The notes: a model not told the origin generated them from the sequence alone. A stretch of 35,186 bases of DNA from Acidimicrobiia bacterium (GCA_030066755.1 JASJAX010000031.1:1-35186); one strand, 5' to 3'. Positions 14,835-23,940 are shown, numbered from the stretch's first letter. A program made the numbers and translations.

Positions 14835-17800
14835 GTGACCGTTACGTCCTCTCAGCATTGGCGCGCCTCGCGCATCGCGGTCGGTGTCGCTCTGATTGCA
14901 ATGCTGCTGTTTGCCGGTGAAGCGGTGGCCGTCCCTGCGGTCATCGCCAACGATGACGGCGGTGCGGGTTTCAGCACAGAACCGGAGACACCGTTCGTCA
15001 CGACGAGTGTGCTCGCCAATGATGTAGCCGAGGTCGACGGTCCGACGACGCTGGTCGAGACGTACTACACCGACGGCAATCTGATCCGCCAGGAGATCGC
15101 CAGCCATCCGACGAATCTGGCGTCGGTGATCCCGCCGAATCTCGGGCCGGAAGCCGAGGGCACGGCAAATGTGATCGCAACCGACCGGGCAACGTCGGGC
15201 ACCGCCGATGTGTCGGTGAATGGCACCATCTCGTACCTCAATTCGAGAGTCGATGGTGGTTTCGAAGGCACGTTGACCTGGGACGACATCATCGTTTCCG
15301 GTCCGGGAACCGAGACGACGTTCTCGGCTCGGGCACTCGTTGACGCCGCCGTGTCGATCGTCGAGCAGGACTATGCAAACGGGGGTGGGTCCGTTTCGGC
15401 GTCGGTCTTTGTTCAGGCCACACCGCCCGGCGGTGGGCTGATGTCCCAGACCGCTCGATTGGGGTCGATCGGCAACGCCATCGTGGAGACGACCAGCTTC
15501 CGTAGGCTGCTCCAGACGAATCCGATCACCATCGATACCCGGTTCCCGGTCAAGGTCGAGGTGAACTTGATTGTTCGCGCCTACGCCGGAACGAGTGTGG
15601 GCCCGGGCCGCATCTCGGCTGCAACCACCATCGCGAACGCGTCTGCCGATCTGGGTATCGAACCCGACGAGGAGGTGTTCGTGGTCGGCGAGGGCTACAC
15701 CGTCACCTCAGCGAGCGCCGGAGTCATCAACAACCGATATACCGATGGCACCGAGCCAATACTCACCGTCGAGTCGTTCGACACCACCGGTACCCTCGGT
15801 GCCGTCACCACCAACGGAAACGGCACGTTCACCTACGACCCGAACGGCGCCTTCGACGCCCTCACCCCGGGCGAAACCGCAACCGACACCTTCACCTACG
15901 TCGCCCGCGATCGATTCGGCAACACCGACACGGCCACCGTCACGATCGAGATCACGAATCCGCCGCCACCGCCTCCGCCACCAGAACCAGGCGACGGCAG
16001 CACGGCGATCTTCGGTCGGGCTGTCTACGAGGACTCCGATGGCGCCGCCCAAGGCATCGAAGGGGCCACGGTCCAAGTCTGTGTTCGAGGGTTGCTTGGC
16101 ACCCGTGACTGTCAGCCATCCACAACGAGTTTCGATGGGTCCTTCAGTGCGGTGTTGCCCGACCCGCCCCCAGGTGAGTTGGTGCGGGTCGACGTCGAGG
16201 TCATCGCACAGTCGCCGCGAGTCCAAGTCGGGCCTCCCGGGCTCCTCCCGATCTGGTATTGCTTCCGCCGTGGCCCGTACGCCATCGCAGATGGGGAGGC
16301 GCGCGACATCGGTGAGATTTCGGCACTCAACGGGTCACGATCATGCGACGTCCTCGACGAGCAGCTGACCGATCCCCGCGAGAATGCCGGGTTCTACGTC
16401 TTCACCCAACTCGAGCGAGCGCAGCGGTTCATGGCCGGGCTCAATTCCCAGCTGGGTCTCGAGTCCCCGGACCTCGTCACAGCTCGGCTCGAAGCCGAGA
16501 ACGATGGACCATCCTTCTACGTCTCGCTATTCAAGACGATGACCTTGATGCCGTACGCCTGGGATGGTTCACCTCGCGCCCTTTCCACGATCCTGCATGA
16601 ATACGGTCACCACGTGCTGTACGAGAGCGCCGAGTCGCCGGCACCAACCTACGACAACGGCATCTGCGATGACAGCGACACGTTCCTCATCTTCGAGATA
16701 CCCGATCCCGGGCACTGTCAGTGGTTCCCAGAGCTCGGTGTCGTCGCTTGGACAGAGGGATTTCCAACGTTCCTTGCGGCAGTGATAGAGAAGGAGCTCT
16801 ACGGCACGACGAGCATCGGCGAAGGTCCGAGTTCCTTCTCGCAGGGTGGCGTCGACTACTTCCACCAGGGCATCGAGTTCCCCCCGATGGTCTTGGTCGA
16901 TACTCAGGAGGATGTGCTCTGGTACCTCCAGAACGGTCGTGGGCTACGCGAAGGCCACCCGTACGAGGGCGAACTCGAGATGATCGAGGGTTGGACCAGC
17001 GCTGTCCTGTGGGATGTGTACGACTCGGATACACCCAGATTCCTCGGCGACTTCGGCGACGTCGACGACCACGATCAGAACCTCGCTCGCGACACCACGC
17101 AGCTCTCGTTCCTGGACATCTGGCGTGTGATCACCGGGTACGACCCGGACCCGTTTGATGACTCACACAACCACCCGACCTCACTCGATGAGTTCTACGA
17201 CGGCGTTCGAGCGATGCTTCCCATCTCGCAGGCTCGCCTCGCCGGCGCATTCCTGGAGAACCATCGCATGGTGCCGGCAGCCGAGGCCGAATTCCGTGGA
17301 GGAATCCTCCGCTGGGACTCGGAAGAGATCTTCGGCCGCGGCGATGTCTTCTCCACCACCTACGAGGCCTGCCGGCCGTACGGCTCCGAGGTCCCATGGG
17401 GTGGGGAGATGAGCGTCGGTGTCTACCTCGAGCGCTCCGGAGAGCGGTTCCTCAACTTGCCACCGCTGGCACTGCCGGACCTCGCCGAAGGGGAATGCGA
17501 GTCCGGCGTGTACGAGTTCACCATCCCGGAGGACCTCCAGCTGATTGGTCCACAACTCCTCGGTGGAGTCGCCGAGTTCTACAACCCCGATCGTGCCGAC
17601 TCGACGTTCGCCCACCTGTGCCTCGACCCGTATGCGGTGCTCGCCGAGCACGACGAGGAGAACAACTGCAAGAACGCGTACGGACTGAAGCTGCAGAACC
17701 GACCCCCCGTCCTGGTCTCGAACGCCGGCCCGGATGGCTTCGTCGTCGACGAAGGCTCCGAGCTCGTGATCGACTTCTCGGGATCCACGGATCCTGATCC

Positions 17801-19367
17801 CATCCCCGGACTCGGTCTCCTCTACAAAGTGACCGGCTCGTTCGACGGTCTCGGCGACATCGGCGACGGCTTCTACCGGGCAGACGCCGTCCAGGTCTTC
17901 ACCCCTGCGGACACTCCGCTCCTCGCCGACGGCTCCGCTGAGGGCTTGATCGGTGACGTGCGGCTCCTCGTGCGCGACGGTGACACCTACGACTTCTCAT
18001 CGGAGGCGTTCGCCGACGTTCCTCTGGTGGTGAACAACCTCGCTCCTACCGTGGTCGTCACGAACGCACCGCCGGTGGGACCCTTCCTCGTCTTCGAGGG
18101 CTCACCGCTCACCATCGAGGGCGTGTTCCGCGACCCGGGCGCCGACGAGTGGACCGCCGAGTCGTATGTCTACAACGTCGACGCCGACTGGGTGCCCGGC
18201 ACGATCACGTCGTCCGAGTACACCACCACCGTGCTGCCACCCGCATACCAGGGTCATCTCGAGGTCGAGCGGACGTTCGCACAGGACACCTCAGATCTCC
18301 CGAAGGGCATCGCCGACTTCGTGGTGTGCGTCGAGGACGACGACGGTGGTCGGGGATGTACCCCAACGGGACAGCTGGCCGTCCGCGTCTTCAATGTCAT
18401 ACCAACGGTCCAGTTGAACGATGCCGTCGTGGATGAAGGCACCCCGTTCCAGCTGGCCGGATCGTTCACCGACCCCGGCGCCGACGTGTGGTCCGGAACG
18501 GTGGCCATCAACGGTGGTCCGTCAGAACCCGTGGCCATCGAGGACGACAAGACGTTCACGAGCCCCCTGAGTTTTGCGCAGGACGGCCTTCAGTCGGTCG
18601 AGGTGTGCATCGATGACGGCGACGATGTGGGGTGTGCTGCGACGGCAACGATCGTGGTCAAGAACGTCGCACCCAACGTGACACTCGACCGTGTGCCCGA
18701 CACGTTCGTGGCGCACGTCGAAGACACGATTGCTGTGAGTTTCGCCGACCCCGGCGCTCTCGATTCCCACACCGCCACCATCGACTGGGCCCATTCGCTC
18801 GACTCGCTTGGTGGAGTGGTGTCGCCATTCAGCGGTAGGCACGCCTATGCAGCCGAAGGCTCGGTAACCATCGAGGTGTGTGTCGCCGACGATGCCGGTG
18901 ACGAAGGGTGCGCGTCGACGGTGATCGAGGTGCTCACACCCGAGGGTGCGATCCGTGAGGTGATCGATCAACTCGCCGCCGACGGAGAGGACCGGAGCGT
19001 ACGGAGAGCGTTGCGAGCCCTCGAGGGGTCCTCCGGAGATCCGGGAGCACTCGACGAACTCTCCGATGGTGACGTCGTCGCCGCAGTGAGGAAGCTCGGT
19101 CGTGCGGTCGACCGCCTCGACCGTGCCAGCGGCGACTACTCCGGAGCACAACTGGTGCTCGCGCAGAGTGCCGAGTCGATTGTCCGGGACCTGCTCGCCC
19201 GGGCGGAGGCCCTCAACCCGACGAGCCGCCGCGACATTCGACTTCTCGAGCGGAGCCGGGAACGCGTTGCGGCAGGTCGAGCGGCATTCGAAATCGGGGA
19301 CTACTCCGACGCCGTCGACTCATACCAACGAGCCGCACGGAGCGCCGGGCGACTACTCGGTCTCTAG
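14835..19367 (+). CDS. Very large secreted multi-domain metalloprotease-like protein with PKD-type repeats
   Basis: This 1510-residue protein has a Sec signal peptide (cut after AVA near residue 33). Domains in order: cadherin-like/VCBS-type beta modules with a VLAND motif (about 36-375), a run of eight prolines (about 376-383), a carboxypeptidase-regulatory-like beta sandwich (392-450), a zinc-metalloprotease-like core with HEYGH at 588-592 and a probable third ligand Glu641 in WTEGFPTF, a CARDB-like module (about 855-950, ending NNCKN), three or four PKD-like domains (955-1370), and a helical C-terminus (1375-1510) that recalls the FIMAH domain. No sortase motif or C-terminal membrane helix is seen, so it is probably released or bound non-covalently. 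GTG 14835 follows GAGGAG by seven bases. The peptide target is unknown, and the protease role is inferred from HExxH and Glu alone. Confidence 0.82.
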   Translation: MTVTSSQHWRASRIAVGVALIAMLLFAGEAVAVPAVIANDDGGAGFSTEPETPFVTTSVLANDVAEVDGPTTLVETYYTDGNLIRQEIASHPTNLASVIPPNLGPEAEGTANVIATDRATSGTADVSVNGTISYLNSRVDGGFEGTLTWDDIIVSGPGTETTFSARALVDAAVSIVEQDYANGGGSVSASVFVQATPPGGGLMSQTARLGSIGNAIVETTSFRRLLQTNPITIDTRFPVKVEVNLIVRAYAGTSVGPGRISAATTIANASADLGIEPDEEVFVVGEGYTVTSASAGVINNRYTDGTEPILTVESFDTTGTLGAVTTNGNGTFTYDPNGAFDALTPGETATDTFTYVARDRFGNTDTATVTIEITNPPPPPPPPEPGDGSTAIFGRAVYEDSDGAAQGIEGATVQVCVRGLLGTRDCQPSTTSFDGSFSAVLPDPPPGELVRVDVEVIAQSPRVQVGPPGLLPIWYCFRRGPYAIADGEARDIGEISALNGSRSCDVLDEQLTDPRENAGFYVFTQLERAQRFMAGLNSQLGLESPDLVTARLEAENDGPSFYVSLFKTMTLMPYAWDGSPRALSTILHEYGHHVLYESAESPAPTYDNGICDDSDTFLIFEIPDPGHCQWFPELGVVAWTEGFPTFLAAVIEKELYGTTSIGEGPSSFSQGGVDYFHQGIEFPPMVLVDTQEDVLWYLQNGRGLREGHPYEGELEMIEGWTSAVLWDVYDSDTPRFLGDFGDVDDHDQNLARDTTQLSFLDIWRVITGYDPDPFDDSHNHPTSLDEFYDGVRAMLPISQARLAGAFLENHRMVPAAEAEFRGGILRWDSEEIFGRGDVFSTTYEACRPYGSEVPWGGEMSVGVYLERSGERFLNLPPLALPDLAEGECESGVYEFTIPEDLQLIGPQLLGGVAEFYNPDRADSTFAHLCLDPYAVLAEHDEENNCKNAYGLKLQNRPPVLVSNAGPDGFVVDEGSELVIDFSGSTDPDPIPGLGLLYKVTGSFDGLGDIGDGFYRADAVQVFTPADTPLLADGSAEGLIGDVRLLVRDGDTYDFSSEAFADVPLVVNNLAPTVVVTNAPPVGPFLVFEGSPLTIEGVFRDPGADEWTAESYVYNVDADWVPGTITSSEYTTTVLPPAYQGHLEVERTFAQDTSDLPKGIADFVVCVEDDDGGRGCTPTGQLAVRVFNVIPTVQLNDAVVDEGTPFQLAGSFTDPGADVWSGTVAINGGPSEPVAIEDDKTFTSPLSFAQDGLQSVEVCIDDGDDVGCAATATIVVKNVAPNVTLDRVPDTFVAHVEDTIAVSFADPGALDSHTATIDWAHSLDSLGGVVSPFSGRHAYAAEGSVTIEVCVADDAGDEGCASTVIEVLTPEGAIREVIDQLAADGEDRSVRRALRALEGSSGDPGALDELSDGDVVAAVRKLGRAVDRLDRASGDYSGAQLVLAQSAESIVRDLLARAEALNPTSRRDIRLLERSRERVAAGRAAFEIGDYSDAVDSYQRAARSAGRLLGL

Positions 19368-19383
19368 CCCGCGGACGCCCCGC

Positions 19384-20652
19384 CTAGATCTCGAGGGCGT
19401 TGTCTCGAGCGATGTCGCCGAGGTAGCGAGCCGACGGCTTCGGGGTTCTGACCTGCGTGCTGCGGTCGACGTCGATCAGGCCGAAGCGCATCCCGTAGCC
19501 GAGGGCCCATTCGAAGTTGTCGAACGCTGACCAATGCAGGTAGCCGCGCAGCGGAACCCCGTCGGCGAGCAACGCATGGAGGGCACTGAGCCCGTCGCGG
19601 ATGAACTCGATCCGCTCCTCGTCCGTCGTCGTGGCGATGCCGTGCTCCGTCACGAGGATGTCCTTGTCCGGGTAGAGCTCGTGAGCACGGCGCACGGTTG
19701 CCGCAATGGCTCCCGGCCGGTACTCGTAGCCCATATCGGTCGTCCGCGTATTGGGCATTCCCCGCTCGCCCATTCGGATGGCGAACCGAATGAGCCGCGG
19801 CAGGACCGTTTTCCGGACCGAGGCCGACCCGACCAGCGCTCGCGTCAACGGTGCGGCAATGCCGGGCGCGTTGACGGCGATCCTCGTATAGGTCTGGACA
19901 CCGATGAAATCGTCCTCGGCGGAGGCGTCGAGGAAGCGGTCCTCCAGTTGCGTCCGCAGGTATTCGACGAGCGGTCGCGCCGCATCGTTGTACTCCCACT
20001 CGATCATGGCGTGGGTGGCGCCGACCTTTGCCTCGGGCCGGGCTTCCTTCACTGCGGCTCGCGATGTGACCATCCCCGCACGGAGCCCATCGATGGCGGC
20101 GTCCCAGGCGGCGAGCGTCTTCGTCCCGGGTGGCCAGTCGAGGGCTCCGAGGTAGCCACCGAAGGCGACGTTGCCGGGTTCGTTGATGGTGCAGTACCAG
20201 TCGACGAGATCACCGAGTTCCTCGGCGACCTTTGTGGAGTACCTCGCCAGCAGTGCGGGTGCTTCCCGGGCCACCCAGCCGCCTCGGGCGGCCAGCCACA
20301 CCGGGAGGGTGAAGTGGTTGAGCGTCACCATCGGGGTCATCCCGGCGTTGCGCACCGCCTCGGCCATGTCGCGGTAGTGGGCGATGGCCTCCGGGTCGAA
20401 CACGCCCTCAGAGGGCTCGATGCGCGCCCACTCCGTCGAGAAGCGGTAGACCGGCAGGTCGAGACCCGCGAGTAGGGCGATGTCGTCGGCGTAGCGTTGG
20501 TAATGCTCGATGGCGGATCCGCTCGGCTCGGTCAGGGGCGAATCGGGATGCTGCTCCCAGGCCCACCAGTCCGAGTTGCGGTTGTCGCCCTCCACTTGAT
20601 GCGCCGCCGCGGCGGTGCCCCACAGGAAGTCGGGCGGGAACTCGAGTCTCAC
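19384..20652 (-). CDS. GH1 beta-glucosidase
   Basis: This 422-residue cytoplasmic enzyme has a complete GH1 (beta/alpha)8 barrel: FPPDFLWGTAAAAHQVEG at the N-terminus, YRFSTEWARIEP, TINEPGN at 156-162 with acid/base Glu158, and ILVTEHGIA with nucleophile Glu335. The usual Asn after that Glu is His here (TEHG rather than TENG). HWSAFDNFEWALGYGMRFGLIDVD closes the barrel. It probably cleaves beta-glucosides or related disaccharides. The frame is open to 20790, but GTG 20652 matches the family start and removes an unrelated low-complexity stretch. TAGCAT seven bases before GTG suggests a near-leaderless transcript. It converges on the secreted protein gene with a 16-base gap. Confidence 0.88.
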   Translation of the reverse strand: MRLEFPPDFLWGTAAAAHQVEGDNRNSDWWAWEQHPDSPLTEPSGSAIEHYQRYADDIALLAGLDLPVYRFSTEWARIEPSEGVFDPEAIAHYRDMAEAVRNAGMTPMVTLNHFTLPVWLAARGGWVAREAPALLARYSTKVAEELGDLVDWYCTINEPGNVAFGGYLGALDWPPGTKTLAAWDAAIDGLRAGMVTSRAAVKEARPEAKVGATHAMIEWEYNDAARPLVEYLRTQLEDRFLDASAEDDFIGVQTYTRIAVNAPGIAAPLTRALVGSASVRKTVLPRLIRFAIRMGERGMPNTRTTDMGYEYRPGAIAATVRRAHELYPDKDILVTEHGIATTTDEERIEFIRDGLSALHALLADGVPLRGYLHWSAFDNFEWALGYGMRFGLIDVDRSTQVRTPKPSARYLGDIARDNALEI

Positions 20653-20708
20653 GCGGCCGATGCTAGACCCACCCAACGGGGTCGGATTTCCGGTCTCGCT
20701 GCTAGATT

Positions 20709-20726
20709 GTTCATTCGTGGATGAAC
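20709..20726. promoter_or_regulatory. Probable ArsR operator
   Basis: GTTCAT, six bases, ATGAAC is a perfect inverted repeat that spans the GTG start of arsR and lies just after a TAGATT -10 box (20703-20708). Its position fits autorepression, with possible effect on the divergent GH1 gene 65 bases away. Confidence 0.6.
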
Positions 20727-21040
20727 TATCACGAGACCACCGATCGTTGCCTCCGCTCGCCAGGCTCGGGATCGCTCTGAGCGATCCCATTCGTCAGACG
20801 ATCCTGCTTCGTCTCTCGGAGGGTCCTGCCTTTCCGAGTGAGCTTGCCGAGCTGGCGCAGACGAGCCGGTCCAACCTGTCGAACCACCTGGCGTGCTTGC
20901 GGGGATGCGGTTTGGTCGTTGCCGAGCGACAAGGGCGGCGTGTGCAGTACGAGCTCGTCACGCGGCGCCTCGGCGGCGCGCTCGCAGACGTTGCGACTGC
21001 GTTGGAGGAATCGATCCTGGAAGGCGCGCATGGTCACTGA
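20717..21040 (+). CDS. ArsR/SmtB-family metal-sensing repressor
   Basis: This 107-residue winged-helix protein has the ArsR core: LARLGIALSDPIRQTILLRLSEGPAFPSELAELAQTSRSNLSNHLACLRGCGLVVAERQGRRVQYELV. One Cys pair is near the recognition helix (ACLRGC). ArsR/SmtB repressors leave DNA when a metal binds. I chose GTG 20717 because an inverted repeat and TAGATT lie just before it and the upstream frame runs into the GH1 gene's promoter. The next gene (CDF transporter) overlaps the stop by 11 bases, so zinc or cadmium efflux is the likely target. Which metal is sensed is not shown. Confidence 0.82.
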   Translation: MDELSRDHRSLPPLARLGIALSDPIRQTILLRLSEGPAFPSELAELAQTSRSNLSNHLACLRGCGLVVAERQGRRVQYELVTRRLGGALADVATALEESILEGAHGH

Positions 21041-21659
21041 GCTGTCCCGGCCGCACGCGGTGCGCCGCGCACGCATGCTCAACCTGCTGACCATCGGCTG
21101 GAACACGATCGAGGGCCTCGTTGCCATCGGGGCCGGGATTGCGGCGGGGTCGGTGAGCCTCATCGGTTTCGGGCTCGACTCGGGAATCGAGGTGTCGGCC
21201 GCTCTCGTCCTGACGTGGCGCCTCGCTCGCGAGGATCGGGACGACTGTCGAGACGAGGATGACCGCCTGGCGCAGCGGCTCGTTGCCATCTCCTTCGCCG
21301 CTCTTGCCGTCTACGTTGCGTTTGGCGCGTCGTCGAGTCTGATCGGAGGCCGCGCCCCCGATTCCTCAGTCGTCGGGGTCGCTCTAGCCGCCATCTCGCT
21401 TGCGGTCATGCCCATCATCGCTCGGGCGAAGCGGAGGGTTGCACCGGTTCTTGGGTCGCGCGCCGCAGCTGCTGAGGCGACGCAGACCGATCTCTGTACC
21501 GCACTGTCCGCTGCGTTGCTGGTCGGACTCGGGCTGAATCTCCTGCTCGGATGGTGGTGGGCGGACCCGATCGCAGCGCTCGTGATCGCTGGCATCGCCG
21601 GCTACGCAGCCGTGACGACGTGGCGGGCGCCTTCGCTCGCCCACACCTGCTGTAGCTGA
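21030..21659 (+). CDS. Cation-efflux (CDF-like) transporter
   Basis: This 209-residue integral membrane protein has about six hydrophobic helices. MLNLLTIGWNTIEGLVAIGAGIAAGSVSLIGFGLDSGIEVSAALVLTWRL carries the Asn, Glu and Asp that CDF proteins use on helices II and V, and GWWWADPIAALVIAGIAGY is the matching second half. It lacks the usual C-terminal cytoplasmic domain and ends in Cys-Cys (LAHTCCS). Such short cation-transporter proteins are common in actinobacteria. It overlaps arsR by 11 bases and is probably coexpressed. Together with the uptake genes next door it fits zinc export, but the ion is inferred. Confidence 0.75.
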   Translation: MVTELSRPHAVRRARMLNLLTIGWNTIEGLVAIGAGIAAGSVSLIGFGLDSGIEVSAALVLTWRLAREDRDDCRDEDDRLAQRLVAISFAALAVYVAFGASSSLIGGRAPDSSVVGVALAAISLAVMPIIARAKRRVAPVLGSRAAAAEATQTDLCTALSAALLVGLGLNLLLGWWWADPIAALVIAGIAGYAAVTTWRAPSLAHTCCS

Positions 21660-21666
21660 GGCGCCC

Positions 21667-22566
21667 TCACTCGGTAGGCGTGAAGCCGGCCGGCACGCCG
21701 TTGCTCTCCGTATCGCTGGTCGGTCGATCCAGCTGAGCGGCCCTTTGCCGAGCCCGATCGACCGCGGCCCGCACCCCGAGCACGACGAAAAAGAGCACAA
21801 TCGGCATGATTGCCATGGTCGCCGAGCCGGATATGTCGGCATGGAAGCTCACAACGAGTCCGGCGGCGACGGAGAACACGCCGATCAAGGTCGCGGTGGC
21901 CATGATGGTCGGGAGTCGTCTCGCCAGCAGCGCCGCAGTTGCCGGCGGCCCGACGAGCAAGCCGAACACGAGCAGCGTTCCCACCGTTTGGAACGAGGCG
22001 ACGATCGTCAAGGTCATGAGACTGAGCATCAGGGCGTGGGTCAGCTTGGGTCGGAAGCCGAGCAGTTGTGCCTTCTGTTCGTTGAAGGACAGCGCCAGGA
22101 AGGGGCGGTAGAAGACGATGGTCGCGACGAGCGCGATAGCTGCGACTGCGGCAAGGACTCGGATGTCCCCGGCCGTCACGCCCAGGGCGTCCCCGAACAG
22201 AATCCCCGTCAGGCTGCCTTGATAGGAGTCGGTGCGCGAGATCAGGATGACCCCGAGCGCAAGCATGCCCACAAAGAGCAGGCCGATCGAGGTGTCCTCC
22301 GAAAAGGTCGTCTGCCTCCGTACGAGGTTGATGCCGCCGATCATGACGGCAGCGGCAAGCGCGGCGCCGAGCATCGTGTTGAAGTCCAGGAGGACCGCGA
22401 GCGCAATGCCCGGGATGACGCCGTGCACCAGAGCGTCGCCGAGGAAGCTCATACCGCGCACCACGACCCACGTCCCGACGAGTGACAGTCCAACGGATGC
22501 CAGTGCGCCGCCGAACAGCGCTCGTTGCTGAAACGCCAGGTCGAAGGGCTCGATCAACCAGTCCAT
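21667..22566 (-). CDS. aztB: Metal ABC transporter permease (AztB/ZnuB-like)
   Basis: This 299-residue permease has eight or nine membrane helices in the ABC-3 family pattern: MSFLGDALVHGVIPGIALAVLL holds the GDALxHGVxPG motif, and SFQTVGTLLVFGLLVGPPATAALL the (S)xxxxGxxLVxxLLxxPAxxA motif. It should move zinc or manganese across the membrane with the ATPase at 24449 and the binding protein at 22728. The closest kind appears to be the actinobacterial AztB. The ATG at 22566 has TAGTCT nine bases upstream, so it likely has its own promoter rather than reading through from the binding-protein gene. The long C-terminal tail is polar. Confidence 0.82.
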   Translation of the reverse strand: MDWLIEPFDLAFQQRALFGGALASVGLSLVGTWVVVRGMSFLGDALVHGVIPGIALAVLLDFNTMLGAALAAAVMIGGINLVRRQTTFSEDTSIGLLFVGMLALGVILISRTDSYQGSLTGILFGDALGVTAGDIRVLAAVAAIALVATIVFYRPFLALSFNEQKAQLLGFRPKLTHALMLSLMTLTIVASFQTVGTLLVFGLLVGPPATAALLARRLPTIMATATLIGVFSVAAGLVVSFHADISGSATMAIMPIVLFFVVLGVRAAVDRARQRAAQLDRPTSDTESNGVPAGFTPTE

Positions 22567-22651
22567 GCTTGGGTCAGACTAGGTCGATCGGGTCGGCGCC
22601 ATCTCGGCCGCACCACGTGTGCGTCGAACGCAACCCGCGCCGGGCCAGACC

Positions 22652-22670
22652 GTGATCGGTGTGAGATCAC
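22652..22670. repeat. Short inverted repeat upstream of the permease gene
   Basis: GTGATC, seven bases, GATCAC, a perfect six-base-pair inverted repeat. It lies in the 161-base gap between the permease and binding-protein genes. It could be an operator or part of a terminator with the larger hairpin beside it. Function is not clear. Confidence 0.4.
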
Positions 22671-22675
22671 TGTTG

Positions 22676-22711
22676 GTTGCCGGCCGGACCTCCGCTGGTC
22701 CGACCGGCAAC
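22676..22711 (-). terminator. Probable terminator after the binding-protein gene
   Basis: A 15-base-pair stem with one mismatch (GTTGCCGGCCGGACC against GGTCCGACCGGCAAC, loop TCCGCT) lies 16 bases beyond the binding-protein stop. There is no T-run. It should separate transcription of the binding-protein gene from the permease gene. Confidence 0.6.
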
Positions 22712-22727
22712 TCGGGAATGTCTGCGG

Positions 22728-23918
22728 TCACGAAAGGGCGTCGGTGATTCGCGACGCGTTCGTGCGTACGTAATCGAGATACGTCTCACCGCCAGAGCCA
22801 GCTGCGCCGAGTGATCCGGTGAACAGCTCGACGACGGTGACGCCTTCAACCTCGTCGGCCAGTGCCTCAGCGAGCGCCGCCGGCTCGGTGGACTCCGTGA
22901 AGATCACGTTGATGTCCTCATCGACCAGCACATCAACGAGTTCGGCGAGTTCTGCTGAGCTCGGGTCGGCGAGGGTCGAGCCGCCCGGGATGACGGTGCC
23001 GACAACCTCGAAGCCGTACCGCTCGGCGAAGTAGCCAAATGCGTCGTGGTTGGTGACGAGCTTCCGTCGATCCTCGGGCACCGCGGCCAGCATCGACACA
23101 ACTTCGGCATCCACTGCCCTGAGCTCGTCGGCGTAGGCCGTTGCATTGGCCATCCAGTCGACCGACGAGTCGAGATTGGCGAGTTCCCTGGCGATCAGCT
23201 CAACCGCATCGGCGACACGCAAGGGATCCATCCACACGTGCGGATCCTCATCGCCGTGATCGTGGCCGTCGTGGCCTTCTTCGTCGCCATGGTCGTCGTC
23301 CTCGTCCTTGTGGCCCTCTTCGTCGCCGTGGTCGTGGCCTTCTTCGTCGCCGTGGTCGTGGCCTTCTTCGTCGCCGTGGTCGTGGCCTTCTTCGTCGCCG
23401 TGGTCGCCGTCCTCGTCGTGGTCGTCGTGGTCGTGACCACCCTCACCGAACTCGATGGGATCGAGCATGTCGGCGAGTTCGAGGATATTGGCCCCATCAG
23501 CCTCGAGGCCCTCGATGACGTCGAGCAGTCCCTCTTCCAAGGCCAGGCCATTCACAACCACCAGGTCGGCTTCCTGCATCATTGCCGCCTGAGCCGCAGA
23601 CAGCTGGTAGTCGTGGGGATCGGCTCCGATCGGAAGCAGAACCTCGACGGCAGCATTGCCCCCCGTCACGTTCGAGACGATGTCCCCCCAGATGGTCGTC
23701 GTTACGACAACGGACAGTTGCTCGCCATCAGATTGCGACGCCCCGTTATCAGATTGCGTCGCCCCGTTATCGGATTGCGACGCCGCGCCATCTGATTGCG
23801 CCGCTGCGCCACCGGAGGCTTGAGTGGAGTCTGCGCCGTCTGCGTCGGAGCTGTCGCCACACGCGGCAATGACCATGGTCATCACCGTGAGCAGTGCGAG
23901 GAGTTTCAGCCGGTTCAT
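22728..23918 (-). CDS. aztC: Zinc/manganese ABC transporter substrate-binding lipoprotein (AztC/ZnuA-like)
   Basis: This 396-residue cluster A-I metal-binding protein is exported as a lipoprotein (LLALLTVMTMVIAAC lipobox). Metal ligands expected for the family are visible: His in GADPHDYQLSA, His in EDPHVWMDP, His in TNHDAFGYFAERYG, and an acidic residue in the FTESTEP strand. A His/Asp/Glu-rich loop with four near-exact HDHGDEEG units (encoded near 23269-23410) precedes DPHVW and is typical of zinc-binding members. A low-complexity linker of four seven-residue units follows the lipobox. I chose ATG 23918 (GAGAG upstream); ATG 23930 is possible. It is divergent from zur, with Zur-like boxes between them. 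Confidence 0.87.
   Translation of the reverse strand: MNRLKLLALLTVMTMVIAACGDSSDADGADSTQASGGAAAQSDGAASQSDNGATQSDNGASQSDGEQLSVVVTTTIWGDIVSNVTGGNAAVEVLLPIGADPHDYQLSAAQAAMMQEADLVVVNGLALEEGLLDVIEGLEADGANILELADMLDPIEFGEGGHDHDDHDEDGDHGDEEGHDHGDEEGHDHGDEEGHDHGDEEGHKDEDDDHGDEEGHDGHDHGDEDPHVWMDPLRVADAVELIARELANLDSSVDWMANATAYADELRAVDAEVVSMLAAVPEDRRKLVTNHDAFGYFAERYGFEVVGTVIPGGSTLADPSSAELAELVDVLVDEDINVIFTESTEPAALAEALADEVEGVTVVELFTGSLGAAGSGGETYLDYVRTNASRITDALS
23269..23410 (+). repeat. 24-base tandem repeat encoding HDHGDEEG units
   Basis: About four 24-base units (core CTTCGTCGCCGTGGTCGTGG on the plus strand) plus diverged partial units lie inside the binding-protein gene. The minus-strand translation is HDHGDEEG repeated, a His/acid-rich loop known to bind zinc in this family. 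Near-identical units suggest recent expansion by slippage. Confidence 0.8.
23727..23810 (-). repeat. 21-base tandem repeat encoding a QSDNGA-type linker
   Basis: Four head-to-tail 21-base units (ATCAGATTGCGACGCCCCGT at the first) lie in the binding-protein gene just after the lipobox region. On the minus strand they encode (QSDNGAS/T)-like seven-residue units. They probably form a flexible linker between the membrane anchor and the binding domain. Confidence 0.75.
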
Positions 23919-23940
23919 GGATGCTCTCATTTCTTTGCCT

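Noticed and set aside
23269-23410. Possible CRISPR-like array (24-base repeated units)
   Set aside because: Units are head-to-tail without spacers and encode the His-rich loop of the binding protein in frame.
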